From Misgurnus anguillicaudatus (Eukaryota; Chordata; Actinopteri; Cypriniformes; Cobitidae), in NCBI RefSeq assembly GCF_027580225.2, contig NC_073354.2, forward strand, positions 30,152,001 through 30,216,000: a DNA stretch of 64,000 nt, given 5' to 3'. Shown one piece after another: positions 40,519 to 51,402 of this stretch; position 1 is the stretch's first letter, and each line of letters starts with the position of its first letter. The translations under genes and the position numbers were made by a program. The notes beneath the pieces are model-generated. The model saw nothing but the letters and a program-made list of their open reading frames with translations, did not search any database and had not been told where the DNA came from.

Positions 40519-40898
40519 TAAGCACAAATAACTGAAAACCCACACTATTAATAATATGGTCTGTGCCTTACACTCTTAAAAATAAAGATACAATAATAGT
40601 CGTCACTGAGGCGGTATCTTTTCAAATTGTACACTTTTATACCTAAAAGATGCATATTGGTTTTTCAACAAAAGTACACATTGGTACCTTAGAGGTACAT
40701 ACCGGTATCTTAAAAGCGCATATCTGTACCAAAATGGTGTATAAAGGTCTTTGTTAGGCCTTTAAAGATCCAAAACCTTTGAGATCCACAAAACCTTTCT
40801 TTTCTTCAGACTTAAAACATTTATTTCAAGAATCTTGAACTTAATGTTAAGTGGAGAACCAAAACTTAGATTAACTTTATGGCTTTAAATTCGCTCTT

Positions 40899-41230
40899 TT
40901 AAAGGGACAGTTCACCCAAAAATAAAAATAATTTAATCATTTTTGTGTTGTTACAAACCTGTATGAATTTCTTTGTTCTGATAAACACAAAGAACCATAT
41001 TTTAAGGAACGTTTGTAACCAAACCGATCAGAGGCCCCATTGACTTCCATAGTATTCTTTTATCCTACTATTGAAGCCAATGGGGCCTCTGATCAGTTTG
41101 GTTTTTAATCATTCCTCAAAATATCTTCATTTGTGTTCATCAGAACAAGGAAATGAATGCAGGTTTGTAACAACATGAGAGTGAGTAAATGATGACAGAA
41201 GTTTCATTTTTAGTTGAACTATCCCTTTAA
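40899..41230. mobile_element. TTAA hairpin MITE
   Basis: TTAAAGGGACAGTTCACCC at the left and AGTTGAACTATCCCTTTAA at the right, with near-perfect inverted interior arms. Confidence 0.65.
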
Positions 41231-41598
41231 CTAATAAGATTGAAATAGCAAAACCAATGCAAATGTTATATATCTAAGCTTTTACTGTTTGCAAAGACTT
41301 GAAAACAAATCCTCTTTGCGAAAGATTTCAGATGGTTGTTCAGACAACGCGTAATCCCAGTTTTGTGTGTTTCCAAGTAGGTTAACCTTTAGTCATTTCT
41401 TTTACACTGTAAAAAATCCAACTCGCAAAAAGTTTACACAACTATTTTTTATTAGTTAACTGGACAATAAAACAAAAAAAAGTTGACTTAACAAGTGGGA
41501 ATAAGTTGGTTCAAAAATTGTTTAACCAACTTACATTTTACCGTTGACTGGATATACACATGCAAGTTTAAAAGCACACAAGTTGTTTTTGGTTGTTG

Positions 41599-41675
41599 GC
41601 GCATGCGCACTGTAGCCTATGTGGACGTTGGAGCTCATGTGGATTGTGGAATAGCGCCAAACTTCATCGTTTAAA
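41599..41675 (+). promoter_or_regulatory. candidate promoter and first exon of the giant element
   Basis: GCGCATGCGC at 41599-41608 is a perfect NRF1-type palindrome. TAGCGCCAAA at 41652-41661 is an inverted E2F-type TTTGGCGC. A strong splice donor AAA|GTAAGT follows at 41676. This order suits a housekeeping-type start site and leader exon. Inferred only. Confidence 0.4.
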
Positions 41676-43800
41676 GTAAGTATATTTTTCTGTGTATTTG
41701 AAACTGAATTTAAGTAATGTAATGGCGCTGTGCAATCTTATTTTAAAGCAAGTTTTCATGAAATAACTAATCAAGGAGAAAATATGTTGGAATACCGGTT
41801 TTATATCTTGCAAATCTTAAACTTAATGTTTTCAAATCCTCGCTATATCCAACACAGTTATTGGAAATAATGTGCGATTCGTCTCATAGACTTAACTCAA
41901 AATGTAATTGTGTTGTTTTACATCATAAAAACGTCATTGCAGCTCACGTGGATTGATAGCGCCTTGCACGAACACGACAAACGTAACGTTAGAAGTAAGT
42001 ATCTTTATTCTGTGTGTTTTGAAACTGAAGTCCTATTTAATTAATGTAACGTTAATGTCACTGGGCTAACGTTAACGTTTTTTTAAAGCAAGTTTGCATG
42101 AAAGAGCTAATCAAGGAGAAACTGTCACAATCCCTGTTTTATATCTTGCAAATCTAACGTAATGTTTTTAAATCTTGGCTATATCCAACACAGTTATTGG
42201 AAATAATGTGCATACATTTAACTTGATGTTTATTGCATCACAGAAAACTCTGTTGGAGCTCACGTGGAATGGTGGCATTTTGATCGTCAGTAAAACGTGC
42301 AGCACGAGATCGCGACACTTCATCGTTTAAACAAAGTAAGTATCTTTATTCTGTGTGTTTTGAAACTGTCGTGTTAAAGTAATGTCACTGGGCAAGCTTA
42401 TTTTAAAGCAAGTTTGTATGAAAGAGCTAATCAAAGAGAAAATGCCACAATCCCGGTTTTATATCTTGCAAATCTAACGTAATGTTTTCAAATCTTGGCT
42501 ATATCAACACAGTTATTGGAGATAATGTGCGATTTGTCACATAAACTTAACTTAATGTTTATTGCATCACAGAAAACTCTGTTGGAGCTCACGTGGAATG
42601 GTGTCATTTTGATCTTCAGTAAAACGTGCAGCACGAGATCGCGACAAACTTCATCGTTTAAAGTAAGTGTCTTTATTCTGTGTGTTTTGAAACTGAAGTC
42701 GTGTTAAAGTAATGTAATGTCACTGGGCAAGCTTATTTTAAAGCAATACGTTTGTATGAAAGATCATCAAGGAGAAAATATGTCACTATCCCGGTTTTAT
42801 ATCTTGCAAATCAAACGTAATGTTTTTAAATCTTGGCTATATCTAACACAGTTATTAGAAATAATGTGCGATTTGTCACATAAACTTAACTTAATGTTTA
42901 TTGCATCACAGAAAACTCTGTTGGAGCTCACGTGGAATGACAGCGCCATTTTGATCGTCAGTAAAACGTGCCGCACGAGATCGCGACAAACTTCATCGTT
43001 TAAAGTAAGTGTCTTTATTCTGTGTGTTTTGAAACTGAAGTCGTGTTAAAGTAATGTAATGTCACTGGGCAAGCTTATTTTAAAGCAAGTTTGTATGAAA
43101 GATCATCAAGGAGAAAATGTGTCACATTCCGGTTTTATATCTTGCAAATCTAACGTAATGTTTTTAAATCTTGGCTATATCTAACACAGTTATTGGAAAT
43201 AATGTGCGATTTGTCACATAAACTTAACTTAATGTTTATTGCATCACAGAAAACTCTGTTGGAGCTCACGTGGAATGGTGTCATTTTGATCTTCAGTAAA
43301 ACGTGCAGCACGAGATCGCGACAAACTTCATCGTTTAAAGTAAGTATCTTTTATTCTGTGTGTTTTGAAACTGAAGTCGTGTTAAAGTAATGTAATGTCA
43401 CTGGGCAAGCTTATTTTAAAGCAAGTTTGTATGAAAGAGCTAATCAAAGAGAAAATATGTCACTATCCCGGTTTTATATCTTGCAAATCTAACGTAATGT
43501 TTTCAAATCTTGGCTATATCTAACACAGTTATTAGAAATAATGTGCGATTTGTCACATAAACTTAACTTAATGTTTATTGCATCACAGAAAACTCTGTTG
43601 GAGCTCACGTGGAATGATGGCATTTTGATCTTCAGTAAAACGTGCAGCACGAGTTTGCAACAAACTTCATCGTTTAAAGTAAGTATCTTTTATTCTGTGT
43701 ATTTTGAAACTGAAGTCGTGCTAAAGTAACATAATGTCACTGGGCAAGCTTATTTTAAAGCAAGTTTGTATGAAAGATCATCAAGGAGAAAATATGTCAC
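41613..43800 (+). repeat. 338-bp tandem array with splice signals (about 6.4 units)
   Basis: Units recur every 329-342 bp (landmark CACTGGGCAAGCTTA at 42386, 42721, 43063, 43399, 43738). Each full unit has an acceptor GCATCACAG, a 90-93-nt block with a CACGTG E-box, and a donor AAA|GTAAGT. Blocks: 42244-42335, 42573-42662, 42912-43004, 43250-43339, 43589-43678. The first two units are diverged. Confidence 0.85.
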
Positions 43801-44816
43801 AAAGATTTTTTTTAATGAAATCCAAGGCTTTCTGTCAGATCCACACATAAACAGCAATGACACTGCATCTTTTGAGGTCCAGAAGGGTATTAAAAGACAT
43901 TGATAAAATGGTCAGTGTGACTACAGTGTTCAACATTAATATTATAAATTGATGAGAATACTTTATGTGCACAAAACAAAATAAAGACTTTATTCAACAA
44001 TATCTAGTGATGGTGATTTCAGAATAACTGATTTATGAAGCTTTGATGTTTTATGAATCTTGTTTCAAATTAGTGGCCTTCACTAGATATTGTTGAAAGT
44101 CAGTGTTTTTTTTTTTTTTTTTGCACACACGCATTATTCTGGTCACTTTATAATATTAATGTTGAACTACTGTAGTCATGCTGACCATTTTATCAATGTC
44201 TTTTGATATCCTGATAGACCTCAAAAGACTGACTGTCATTGCTGCTTGTGTGGATCTGGGGCCGGTTGCACCAGCTGTGTGTAAGTTACGACGTAAATGG
44301 GCACTAAGTTACAACTTGCGCACTACTAAATGTTTTTGCGTTGCACCATTAAACTTAGTTTAAACGTAACAATACGTTGTAACTAAATATTTATGGATGC
44401 CTCTGTCCATGAATAACGATTGGAATAAGATGTCAGCCAGATTAGATTACATCGATGAGCTCGTAATTAATTATGTAAAGCCGCAAGTTCGTCAGTTTAG
44501 GCGAGTCAAGAACGAGTTTGAAATTATGTACTGTTCAGACTATTTCCTGTTTACCCATTAGAAGGCTTGTGATTGGGTTAAGAAAAATAGACGTCATTCT
44601 ATGCGACAATGCATTACTTTACGGAGAGCTTATGACCTACTAGCTACGTTCTGCCTTAAGAACAAATGGTGCAACCGAATAAAGTAAAGAGTTAGTTATA
44701 AACTAGCTAGTAGATACTAAGCCTCTAGTTTGGACTTTACGTCCCAGTTTAAGTAAGAATTTATGAACAACTGGTGTAACCCTACCCAGATACCCTCGGA
44801 TTTCATCTTAAATATC

Positions 44817-45204
44817 TTAAAGGTGCAGTGTGTAAATTTTAGTGGCATCTAGTGGTGAGGTTGCAAATTCTAACCAACGACTCAGTCCACTGCTCACCCC
44901 TCGCTTTTGAAACACACAGAAAAGCTACGGTAGCTGCCACCGGACAAACATGTCATCGTCAGAGACAACTTAGTAAAAAAAGTGTGTCTGTTAAGGGCTT
45001 CTATAGAAAAATGGCCGCACAAAATGGCGCCTTCCATGTAAGGGGACCCTCTTTGTATGTAGATAAAAAGGTCTCGTTCTAAGTTAATAAACGCATAACG
45101 GTTCATTATGAAAGGTCTTTATACACCCCTGATTATGTAGTTTTGTATATTATTTTGCATTTCTGTCAAGAGATCCTCCTAAAAATTACACACTGCACCT
45201 TTAA
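44817..45204. mobile_element. TTAA hairpin MITE inside the giant element
   Basis: TTAAAGGTGCAGTGTGTAA at the left and TTACACACTGCACCTTTAA at the right. Confidence 0.7.
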
Positions 45205-45207
45205 AGG

Positions 45208-46120
45208 GATACCGTAATAACTCAAAGACCAGGGCCTTTATTTACCCAAACTGCCGAAGGTAACAGGCTTTTATTTAAAGCAGGCATTATTAGAGACAGG
45301 CCTTTATTTCAAATTCCATCTGTTTGATAAATAATTGTTTTAAATTAGCCTTTAAATTAAAAGCGATAGCGTTCTAGTGGATAGAGATCATTCGTTTTTT
45401 TTAACAGTATATTTTTTCAAGGTTGTTGAAAAGTCCGTCAATAGCACTAAATGAGACCCATCCAATGGAGCTACTGCCATCTATTGGCAGCTGTGCATTA
45501 TGATGAACTTGAATGCATTTAGGAGATAACACAGCGCTCACATTATCTAAATCATGCCCCTGCGCGATCGTCCCCTCGCTTTCCTCATTAGAATGCATTT
45601 GTTTTGAGCAAAGCAGGAGGTAAAACACTCTCTTAACACTGGAACCCATCGTAATGTTAAGTCTGTGTTTTTTATGTAGTCATATGAAGCCCTCTCACAT
45701 GCCTATGATATCGCATAGTTGATCTGTTGCGTGTGCACCATAGATATTTACTAGCCCTGCTGCGCGCATTAAAAGGTTTTAACAAAGGCAGATGAAGGTG
45801 AGTGCTCACGCAGTTGATGTCTCTCCTTTTAAAACGTGCTCTGGTGCGAATACGCTCTCACTGCGCGTAAGCTAAGCTTTGTTTATACTCGCGCTTTGGT
45901 CCGCAACGCAAGCCTCCGCGGATCGCGCGCGCGTCTCACCAAACGGACAAGGCGTATATAGTTGACATGCTAAGCTCTGACTTATTTCCCCCCAGCACTC
46001 ATCTTTCCCGGGCTTAATTTGTGACCGGCCTTTATTTGTCTGCGATGACCACGCCCCCGGCCACTATCAGAGGCCCACCGTTTATTTGAATAACGGCTTT
46101 TATTTGAGGAAATACGGTAG
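45208..46120. mobile_element. TIR element inside the giant element
   Basis: TACCGTAATAACTCAAA at the left and TTTGAGGAAATACGGTA at the right, with repeated CCTTTATTT phrases inside. Confidence 0.45.
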
Positions 46121-46756
46121 TTCACTCAAAAATGAAAATGTGACCTTTATCTGTTTACCCAAAGAAAAAAATGTCAGAAAATCTGAAAGATGTGAATTTG
46201 TTTCTTCAGCAGAACACAAATAATGATTTAACTCCAACCGTTGCAGTTTGTTAGTCCTACAATGCATTAAAATGGTAACAAAATCTATGAGAATGATAAA
46301 ACATGCAGACAAATCCAAACCCTGCAGCTCGTGATGACACCTTGAGGTCCTGGGACACAAAACAATCGGTTTGTGTGAAAAAACGAACAGCATTTCATTT
46401 TATATAATTTATATCATTACCACTAAGTCCAACTGCTTTGAGCATCCGATGTGTGTGAAGTCTGAACGTGCTCTTGTGCCGGAAGTGATCTCTCGCACTC
46501 ATTAATGTAAACGCACTGCTCGGTTTTTTCACACAAACTGATTTTTTCGTGTCCTAGGACGTCAGTGTGTTGTCACAAGCCTGTTATACGACTAATAGAC
46601 TGCAGAGTTAAAAATTATCATGTGTGTTCTACTGAACAAACAAAGTCACCTACATCTTTGATACCCTGTGGGTGAGCAAATAAACTTTTCATTTTTGGGT
46701 GAACTATCCTTTAAATTTGTGTTCTGAGGACAAGATCTTACGGGTTTGGGACGACA

Positions 46757-47459
46757 TTAAAGGAAAAGTTCGGTATTTTACACTTAAAGCCCTGTTTTCA
46801 GATTGTTTATGATGAAATGGAACGGTTTTGACTGAAATTTGGACATATGATGCTGGCCCGAGAACCTCTGGGCGTTTCTTGTATCACCTCCCACCTCCAC
46901 AATGGCCGCACAGGCGCACAGGAACAATCCTTCATAAAATGCACCAAACTTCGATCCACAAAGACGCGAAACTCACCGAGTGGTCAGGGGTGTTCAATGA
47001 TATGCTCACAAAAATCGCTGCAAAAGACGCATTCCAACAGGTTTTATCATAGTTTTTGTATTACTCCGCACCGGGAACCTTGTTTGTATTTTTGCAATTG
47101 GCAAAGGTGTATTATCGCCACCAACTGGGCTGGACTGTCTATTATTTTAGCTCTCAGTGGAAGAATGGTAAAACAGCTGTTGGAAAGCATCTTTTGCAGC
47201 GATTTTTGTGTGAGCATATCAGTGAACACCCCTGACCACTCGGTGAGTTTCACGTCTTTGTAAACGAAAGTTTAATGCATTTTAGAACGGATTGTTCCAG
47301 TGCACCTATACACCCATTGTAGAAATGGGATGTGAAACAACAAACACGCAAAATTCTTGGGGCAGCCGCATATGTCAATTTCGGTAAGAACCGTTCTATT
47401 TCATCATAAACAATCTGAAAACAGGGGTTTAAGTTTAAAATACCGAACTTGTCCTTTAA
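46757..47459. mobile_element. TTAA hairpin MITE inside the giant element
   Basis: TTAAAGGAAAAGTTCGGTAT at the left and ATACCGAACTTGTCCTTTAA at the right, with long inverted arms that continue for about 300 bp. Confidence 0.7.
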
Positions 47460-47664
47460 TGACAGAAATGTCACACTTGGATTAACTAACCTTTTAAAAC
47501 TCTTCTTTTACAATAGGCACAATCCGATTTATATTCGAAATAAGTTTTTTTTTTGTGAAAATAAGTTTTACATAAACAACATACATTGGTCAGCAATAGA
47601 CACAAACACATGCAGCTTATTTAGTGGCCATGTTTTTGGTTTCAGGTTTTTCTGAGCTCACCAT

Positions 47665-49803
47665 ATGCAATGTAAAATTTGCAAGTTTACCCACTCTTCT
47701 CAAGATGTCCTTCTAAAACACACAAGACTGCGTCATGGAGGAGGAGTAAACTGGAATTGTTTTTATGAAAACTGTGTTTGCACCTTTAAAACCCGAAGTT
47801 CACTCAAATCACATCTTACAAGAATACACAACAGAAGTAGAAAACATCGAGAAAATTTGACATTTTTGTGTGACTTGTGTGATTTTAACGAGATTTGTAC
47901 TGAAGCCCAATTCTTTGCTCACCTTGGCAGACATCTACAAAATAAAGAAACTGTACTGTGCCCTTTCCAGAGATGCACATTTAAAACCAACAATCGTTCT
48001 ACCTTTAGCAGTCACAGAACAAGAAAACATAAAAATCACACAACACAAGATTTCAGATTAGTAAATAAGGACCCTAGAGAACACTTGGATGACACAGAGA
48101 CCGAGTCAAATGATGATCTTGAACCTGCAACCTCATCACAAGACCCTGTAGAAAGGAGAGAACAGGACTCAGAAATTGTTAATGTTGACATACTTGAACG
48201 TAAAGTTGCGCAACTCTTTCTTTCTATGCAAACAGTGTTGCATATTTCTAAAAGTGCAATACAGAGAATAGTGGAACAGTTAAATGATATTTTAGATTTT
48301 ACAAAGTGTTATGCTCCTGATACAATTAGGGAGATACTTGCCAAACATAACATTGTAACGGAAAACGATCAGGTTGTGCAAGACATTACAGATGCACTTT
48401 TTCAATCAAATCCTCTATTTGCAACAACTTCAGCACAAGGCAAATTCGCTACAGATTACAGAAGAAATCTGTATTTTCGGGAGCACTTTGAACTGATTGA
48501 ACCCGTTGAGTATTTGTATGAGAGGACACAAAAAAATTCTTACGTGTATGTTTCCATTGCAAAGCAGCTGGACTGTTTACTTAGACGTCAACTGGTTTTG
48601 GACAAGGTTGTGTTTAATCAGGAGTCTCTACCTGGCCAATACAAATCTTTTCAGGATGGAAGATACTACAAGGAGAACAAACTTTTAGGTGAAAGAGAAA
48701 GTGGCATAGCTTTGGGTTTATATATAGATGACTTTGAAGTCTGCAACCCTCTCGGCACCTCAAGAAAGATTCATAAAGTTACCGCTGTATATTGGGTCAT
48801 TCTGAATTTGACTTCAAAATGTCGTTCAAGTCTAAATTTAATTAATCTAGCAGTTCTTGGAAAGAGTGATGATGTGCGATTGTTTGGTTATGAGAGGTTC
48901 CTTGATCCATTGGTTAAGGATATAAAGACACTGGAACAGGTGGGGATATTTGTCCCGGCTCTACAGCAGTACGTGAAAGGAACTGTGTTTTGTGTCTGTG
49001 CCGATAACCTTGGAGCACACGGCCTTGCAGGCTTCCAAGAAAGCTTCATTGTTGACAACTTTTGCAGATTCTGCCTAATAAGTCATCAACACATTGCAAG
49101 CACTGAGCCTGGAGATTTTCAGTTAAGAACTCCAGAACAACATGATTCTCTGTTGAAGGAACTTCAGAATGATGACCAGCTCCGTAGTTTGAATGGTGTG
49201 AAAAGAGAATGTGCTCTGAGCAAGCACTTATCATACTTTCATCCAATTACAGGATTTCCTCCAGATGTTTTACACGACTTTTTTGAGGGGATCGTCCCTC
49301 TTGAATTGTCTCGATGTCTGAAGGAGTTGATTTCAAAAGGATTCATATCACTTCAGGAACTAAATAGTCGTATCAATACATTTCCCTACAAGTATGCAGA
49401 TCGTGTGAATAAACCACAGAAAATTCCCAAAACAAGCTTTGCAAAAGGAACAATCGGCGGCAACGGACATGAAAATTGGACACTGTTGCGATTACTCCCT
49501 CTCATGATTGGCAGCAGTATCCCAGAAAATGACCCTGCGTGGGAGATCTTAATGCACCTCAAAGACATTGTAGAATTGGTTGTATCTACAAAGTTCTCAG
49601 ATGACACATTGTGCTATTTGGAGAGTAAAATAGCAGAACATCGTAACTTACTTGCAGAGACTTTTCCTGATTTCAGCATACGACCAAAGCATCACTTTGT
49701 TGATCATTATCCACACCTGATCCGTTGCTTTGGGCCATTAGTGGAATTATGGACTATTAGATTTGAGGCAAAGCACAGTTATTTTAAAAAAAGTTGTGCA
49801 TGA
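47665..49803 (+). CDS. CACTA-like transposase with four C2H2 fingers (5' part, ends at frameshift)
   Basis: A splice acceptor (GTTTCAG, 47645) precedes the ATG by 19 nt. The frame encodes 712 residues. C2H2 fingers: C3-C6-H19-H24, C32-C37-H50-H55, C69-C72-H86-H90, C99-C104-H117-H122, probably for DNA binding. An acidic linker follows (about 140-175). The core has ADNLGAHGLAGF (D447), PDVLHDFFEG (D538, E541) and GPLVELWTIRFE (E701). The last resembles the GPxxxRWMYPFE segment of plant CACTA Tnp2 proteins, so D447, D538 or E541, and E701 are candidate catalytic residues. Only the motifs are seen; the catalytic assignment is inference. A run of seven A (49786-49792) shifts the frame, giving a premature stop at 49801-49803. 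Confidence 0.75.
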   Translation: MQCKICKFTHSSQDVLLKHTRLRHGGGVNWNCFYENCVCTFKTRSSLKSHLTRIHNRSRKHRENLTFLCDLCDFNEICTEAQFFAHLGRHLQNKETVLCPFQRCTFKTNNRSTFSSHRTRKHKNHTTQDFRLVNKDPREHLDDTETESNDDLEPATSSQDPVERREQDSEIVNVDILERKVAQLFLSMQTVLHISKSAIQRIVEQLNDILDFTKCYAPDTIREILAKHNIVTENDQVVQDITDALFQSNPLFATTSAQGKFATDYRRNLYFREHFELIEPVEYLYERTQKNSYVYVSIAKQLDCLLRRQLVLDKVVFNQESLPGQYKSFQDGRYYKENKLLGERESGIALGLYIDDFEVCNPLGTSRKIHKVTAVYWVILNLTSKCRSSLNLINLAVLGKSDDVRLFGYERFLDPLVKDIKTLEQVGIFVPALQQYVKGTVFCVCADNLGAHGLAGFQESFIVDNFCRFCLISHQHIASTEPGDFQLRTPEQHDSLLKELQNDDQLRSLNGVKRECALSKHLSYFHPITGFPPDVLHDFFEGIVPLELSRCLKELISKGFISLQELNSRINTFPYKYADRVNKPQKIPKTSFAKGTIGGNGHENWTLLRLLPLMIGSSIPENDPAWEILMHLKDIVELVVSTKFSDDTLCYLESKIAEHRNLLAETFPDFSIRPKHHFVDHYPHLIRCFGPLVELWTIRFEAKHSYFKKSCA

Positions 49804-50311
49804 TACCCATAATTTCAAGAATGTGCTTCTTTCTCTTGCAACAAAGCATCAGCAAATGTTTGCTTATTTTCTGGATGGACACTCTCTCTTCAAGCCACAG
49901 TTACATGTTGAGAAACTTAAAGTAGTTGAGACAGGTTCATTAGATGCAACACTGAGGGCAGCAGTCACAAAAAAGTATCCTCAACAGAAAACCATTTCTT
50001 TAAGCTCTGATTTATGCCTTCAAGGTGTCCGATATGTCGAGGACATGATCATTTCTGCTGGGCAGTGCAGTGGTTTGCCAGAATTTTATAGGATTGTCAG
50101 CATTATGGTTGTTGACAACCGTGTGTCATTTATCTCTGACAAACTTTCATCTTGGTATTTGGAACATTACAGGTCCTTCGAGCTTGTTGAAAACATTCAT
50201 CCAGAGATAGTGATTCTGGATCCTGAGTCTTTGAATGATCTTGGTCCACTGCAAGCATATAAAGTAGCAGGAAAGCTCATGGTATCTCTGAAAGTCTTTC
50301 TTCTACATTAA
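49793..50311 (+). CDS. transposase C-terminal part, in the +1 frame after the A run
   Basis: From GTT at 49793 the frame is open for 172 residues to TAA at 50309-50311. It starts VVHDTHNFKNVLLSLATKHQ, which continues the conserved ...FEAKHSYFKK of the upstream frame, so the two were one reading frame in the ancestor (about 880 residues). Three bases after the stop is a splice donor AAAAG|GTAAGC. The downstream gene starts 107 nt further on. Confidence 0.7.
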   Translation, partial: VVHDTHNFKNVLLSLATKHQQMFAYFLDGHSLFKPQLHVEKLKVVETGSLDATLRAAVTKKYPQQKTISLSSDLCLQGVRYVEDMIISAGQCSGLPEFYRIVSIMVVDNRVSFISDKLSSWYLEHYRSFELVENIHPEIVILDPESLNDLGPLQAYKVAGKLMVSLKVFLLH

Positions 50312-50421
50312 AAGGTAAGCAAGTTTTGTAAACAATTCTTGTAAACAAAAAAATTTAAAGTTACAATTGTACCATGCACACATAGTAACAACTTGTTTTT
50401 GGTTTCTTGTCCTCTTAGATA

Positions 50422-51402
50422 ATGTTGCTTCGGGTCTTCATCTCACCCCAGAACATTCGGAAGGTCCAACTTCCACAGCGGCCTGACTCGGTGGATAATT
50501 TAAAAGCAGAACTAAAATCAAAGTTAGAGATTCAAGAAGACTTTTTCATACAATACGAGGACCCTGACTTTGGAAATGAACTGTGCAATTTAACAGACAT
50601 TTCTGAGCTGCCAGCTGAGAGGGCGGTTTTAAAAATTGTGTTGGACAAAGATTTGTCTTTGACTCAACAATCTGATACCCAATCTGTTTCCTCTCTTGAT
50701 AATGCCAGTGTGTCAAGGTCGTCCTCCCAGAGCCCTTCAACCATCGTTCAGAGCTATATGAGAAGTACATCGCAGTGGCCGTCACCTTTTCCAATTCCTA
50801 CTTTCTCCTATGATGTTGAGTTTAGACTTCGCAAAGCAAATGAGGTTTATGAACAAACAAACAAGGCTTTAAGTGTACCAAGAGAAATGAAGTCGCACAT
50901 CTTGGAGAAAGTTGCAGAGGCAATTTTTGCTGTAAAAGCTTACCCACTCCCAGAGGAAATTGAAACTGTCGCTTCTGCACTCGTGTTGAAGCATCCCTGC
51001 CTTACAGAGCCAGGTATGGGTAAAGGATTTGATGGGTGGAAAATGAGCCTAAAATACAAACTTGGCAATTACAGGTCAAAACTGCGATCAGCTGGTTGCC
51101 ATGAAGTTGGTATCAACAAAAAAAGAGGGGGAGATGGTGAAGACCAGAGAAAGTCTCTTAAAAAGGCCAAACGAGGAGAGGTTAATTTCTTACCGGATCA
51201 TCCTACAGGCCAGTCTGATGATACTCTGGAGGAGGAAAGACTCATACTGGTAGAGGAACTAAAGAAGAGGAATAAAAATGAGACGCTCATCAGTCAGAAA
51301 ATGAACCTGACATTTTCACTTCGGCGACAAGAGGTTGTGGAAGTTGGGCCAATGGTGTCTGAGATGCTGGAACGATGGCCTGCCCTGTTTCTTTCAAATG
51401 AG
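50422..51402 (+). CDS. accessory gene exon 1
   Basis: 327 codons with the PB1-like domain, Ser-rich linker and basic segment; donor GAG|GTAAGA. The acceptor TTGTCCTCTTAG at 50418 shows that an upstream exon exists. Confidence 0.8.

Noticed and set aside
42495..43729. Series of similar 60-110-codon frames containing SHKLNLMFIASQKTLLELTW
   Set aside because: They read through the 338-bp array and across its splice sites. The repeats explain the similarity; if anything is coding it is only the 90-nt block.
41613..43800. CRISPR-like or satellite centromere array
   Set aside because: Units are long, lie inside a transposon near its end, and have no unique spacers.
46828..47263. Overlapping open frames on both strands of up to 138 codons
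   Set aside because: They lie inside the arms of a TTAA hairpin MITE and mirror each other; no protein family is recognised.
49786..49803. Programmed ribosomal frameshift in the transposase
   Set aside because: A +1 shift (or -2) would be needed and no slippery-site-plus-structure arrangement is evident. A homopolymer mutation or read error is simpler; kept only as a low-weight alternative.
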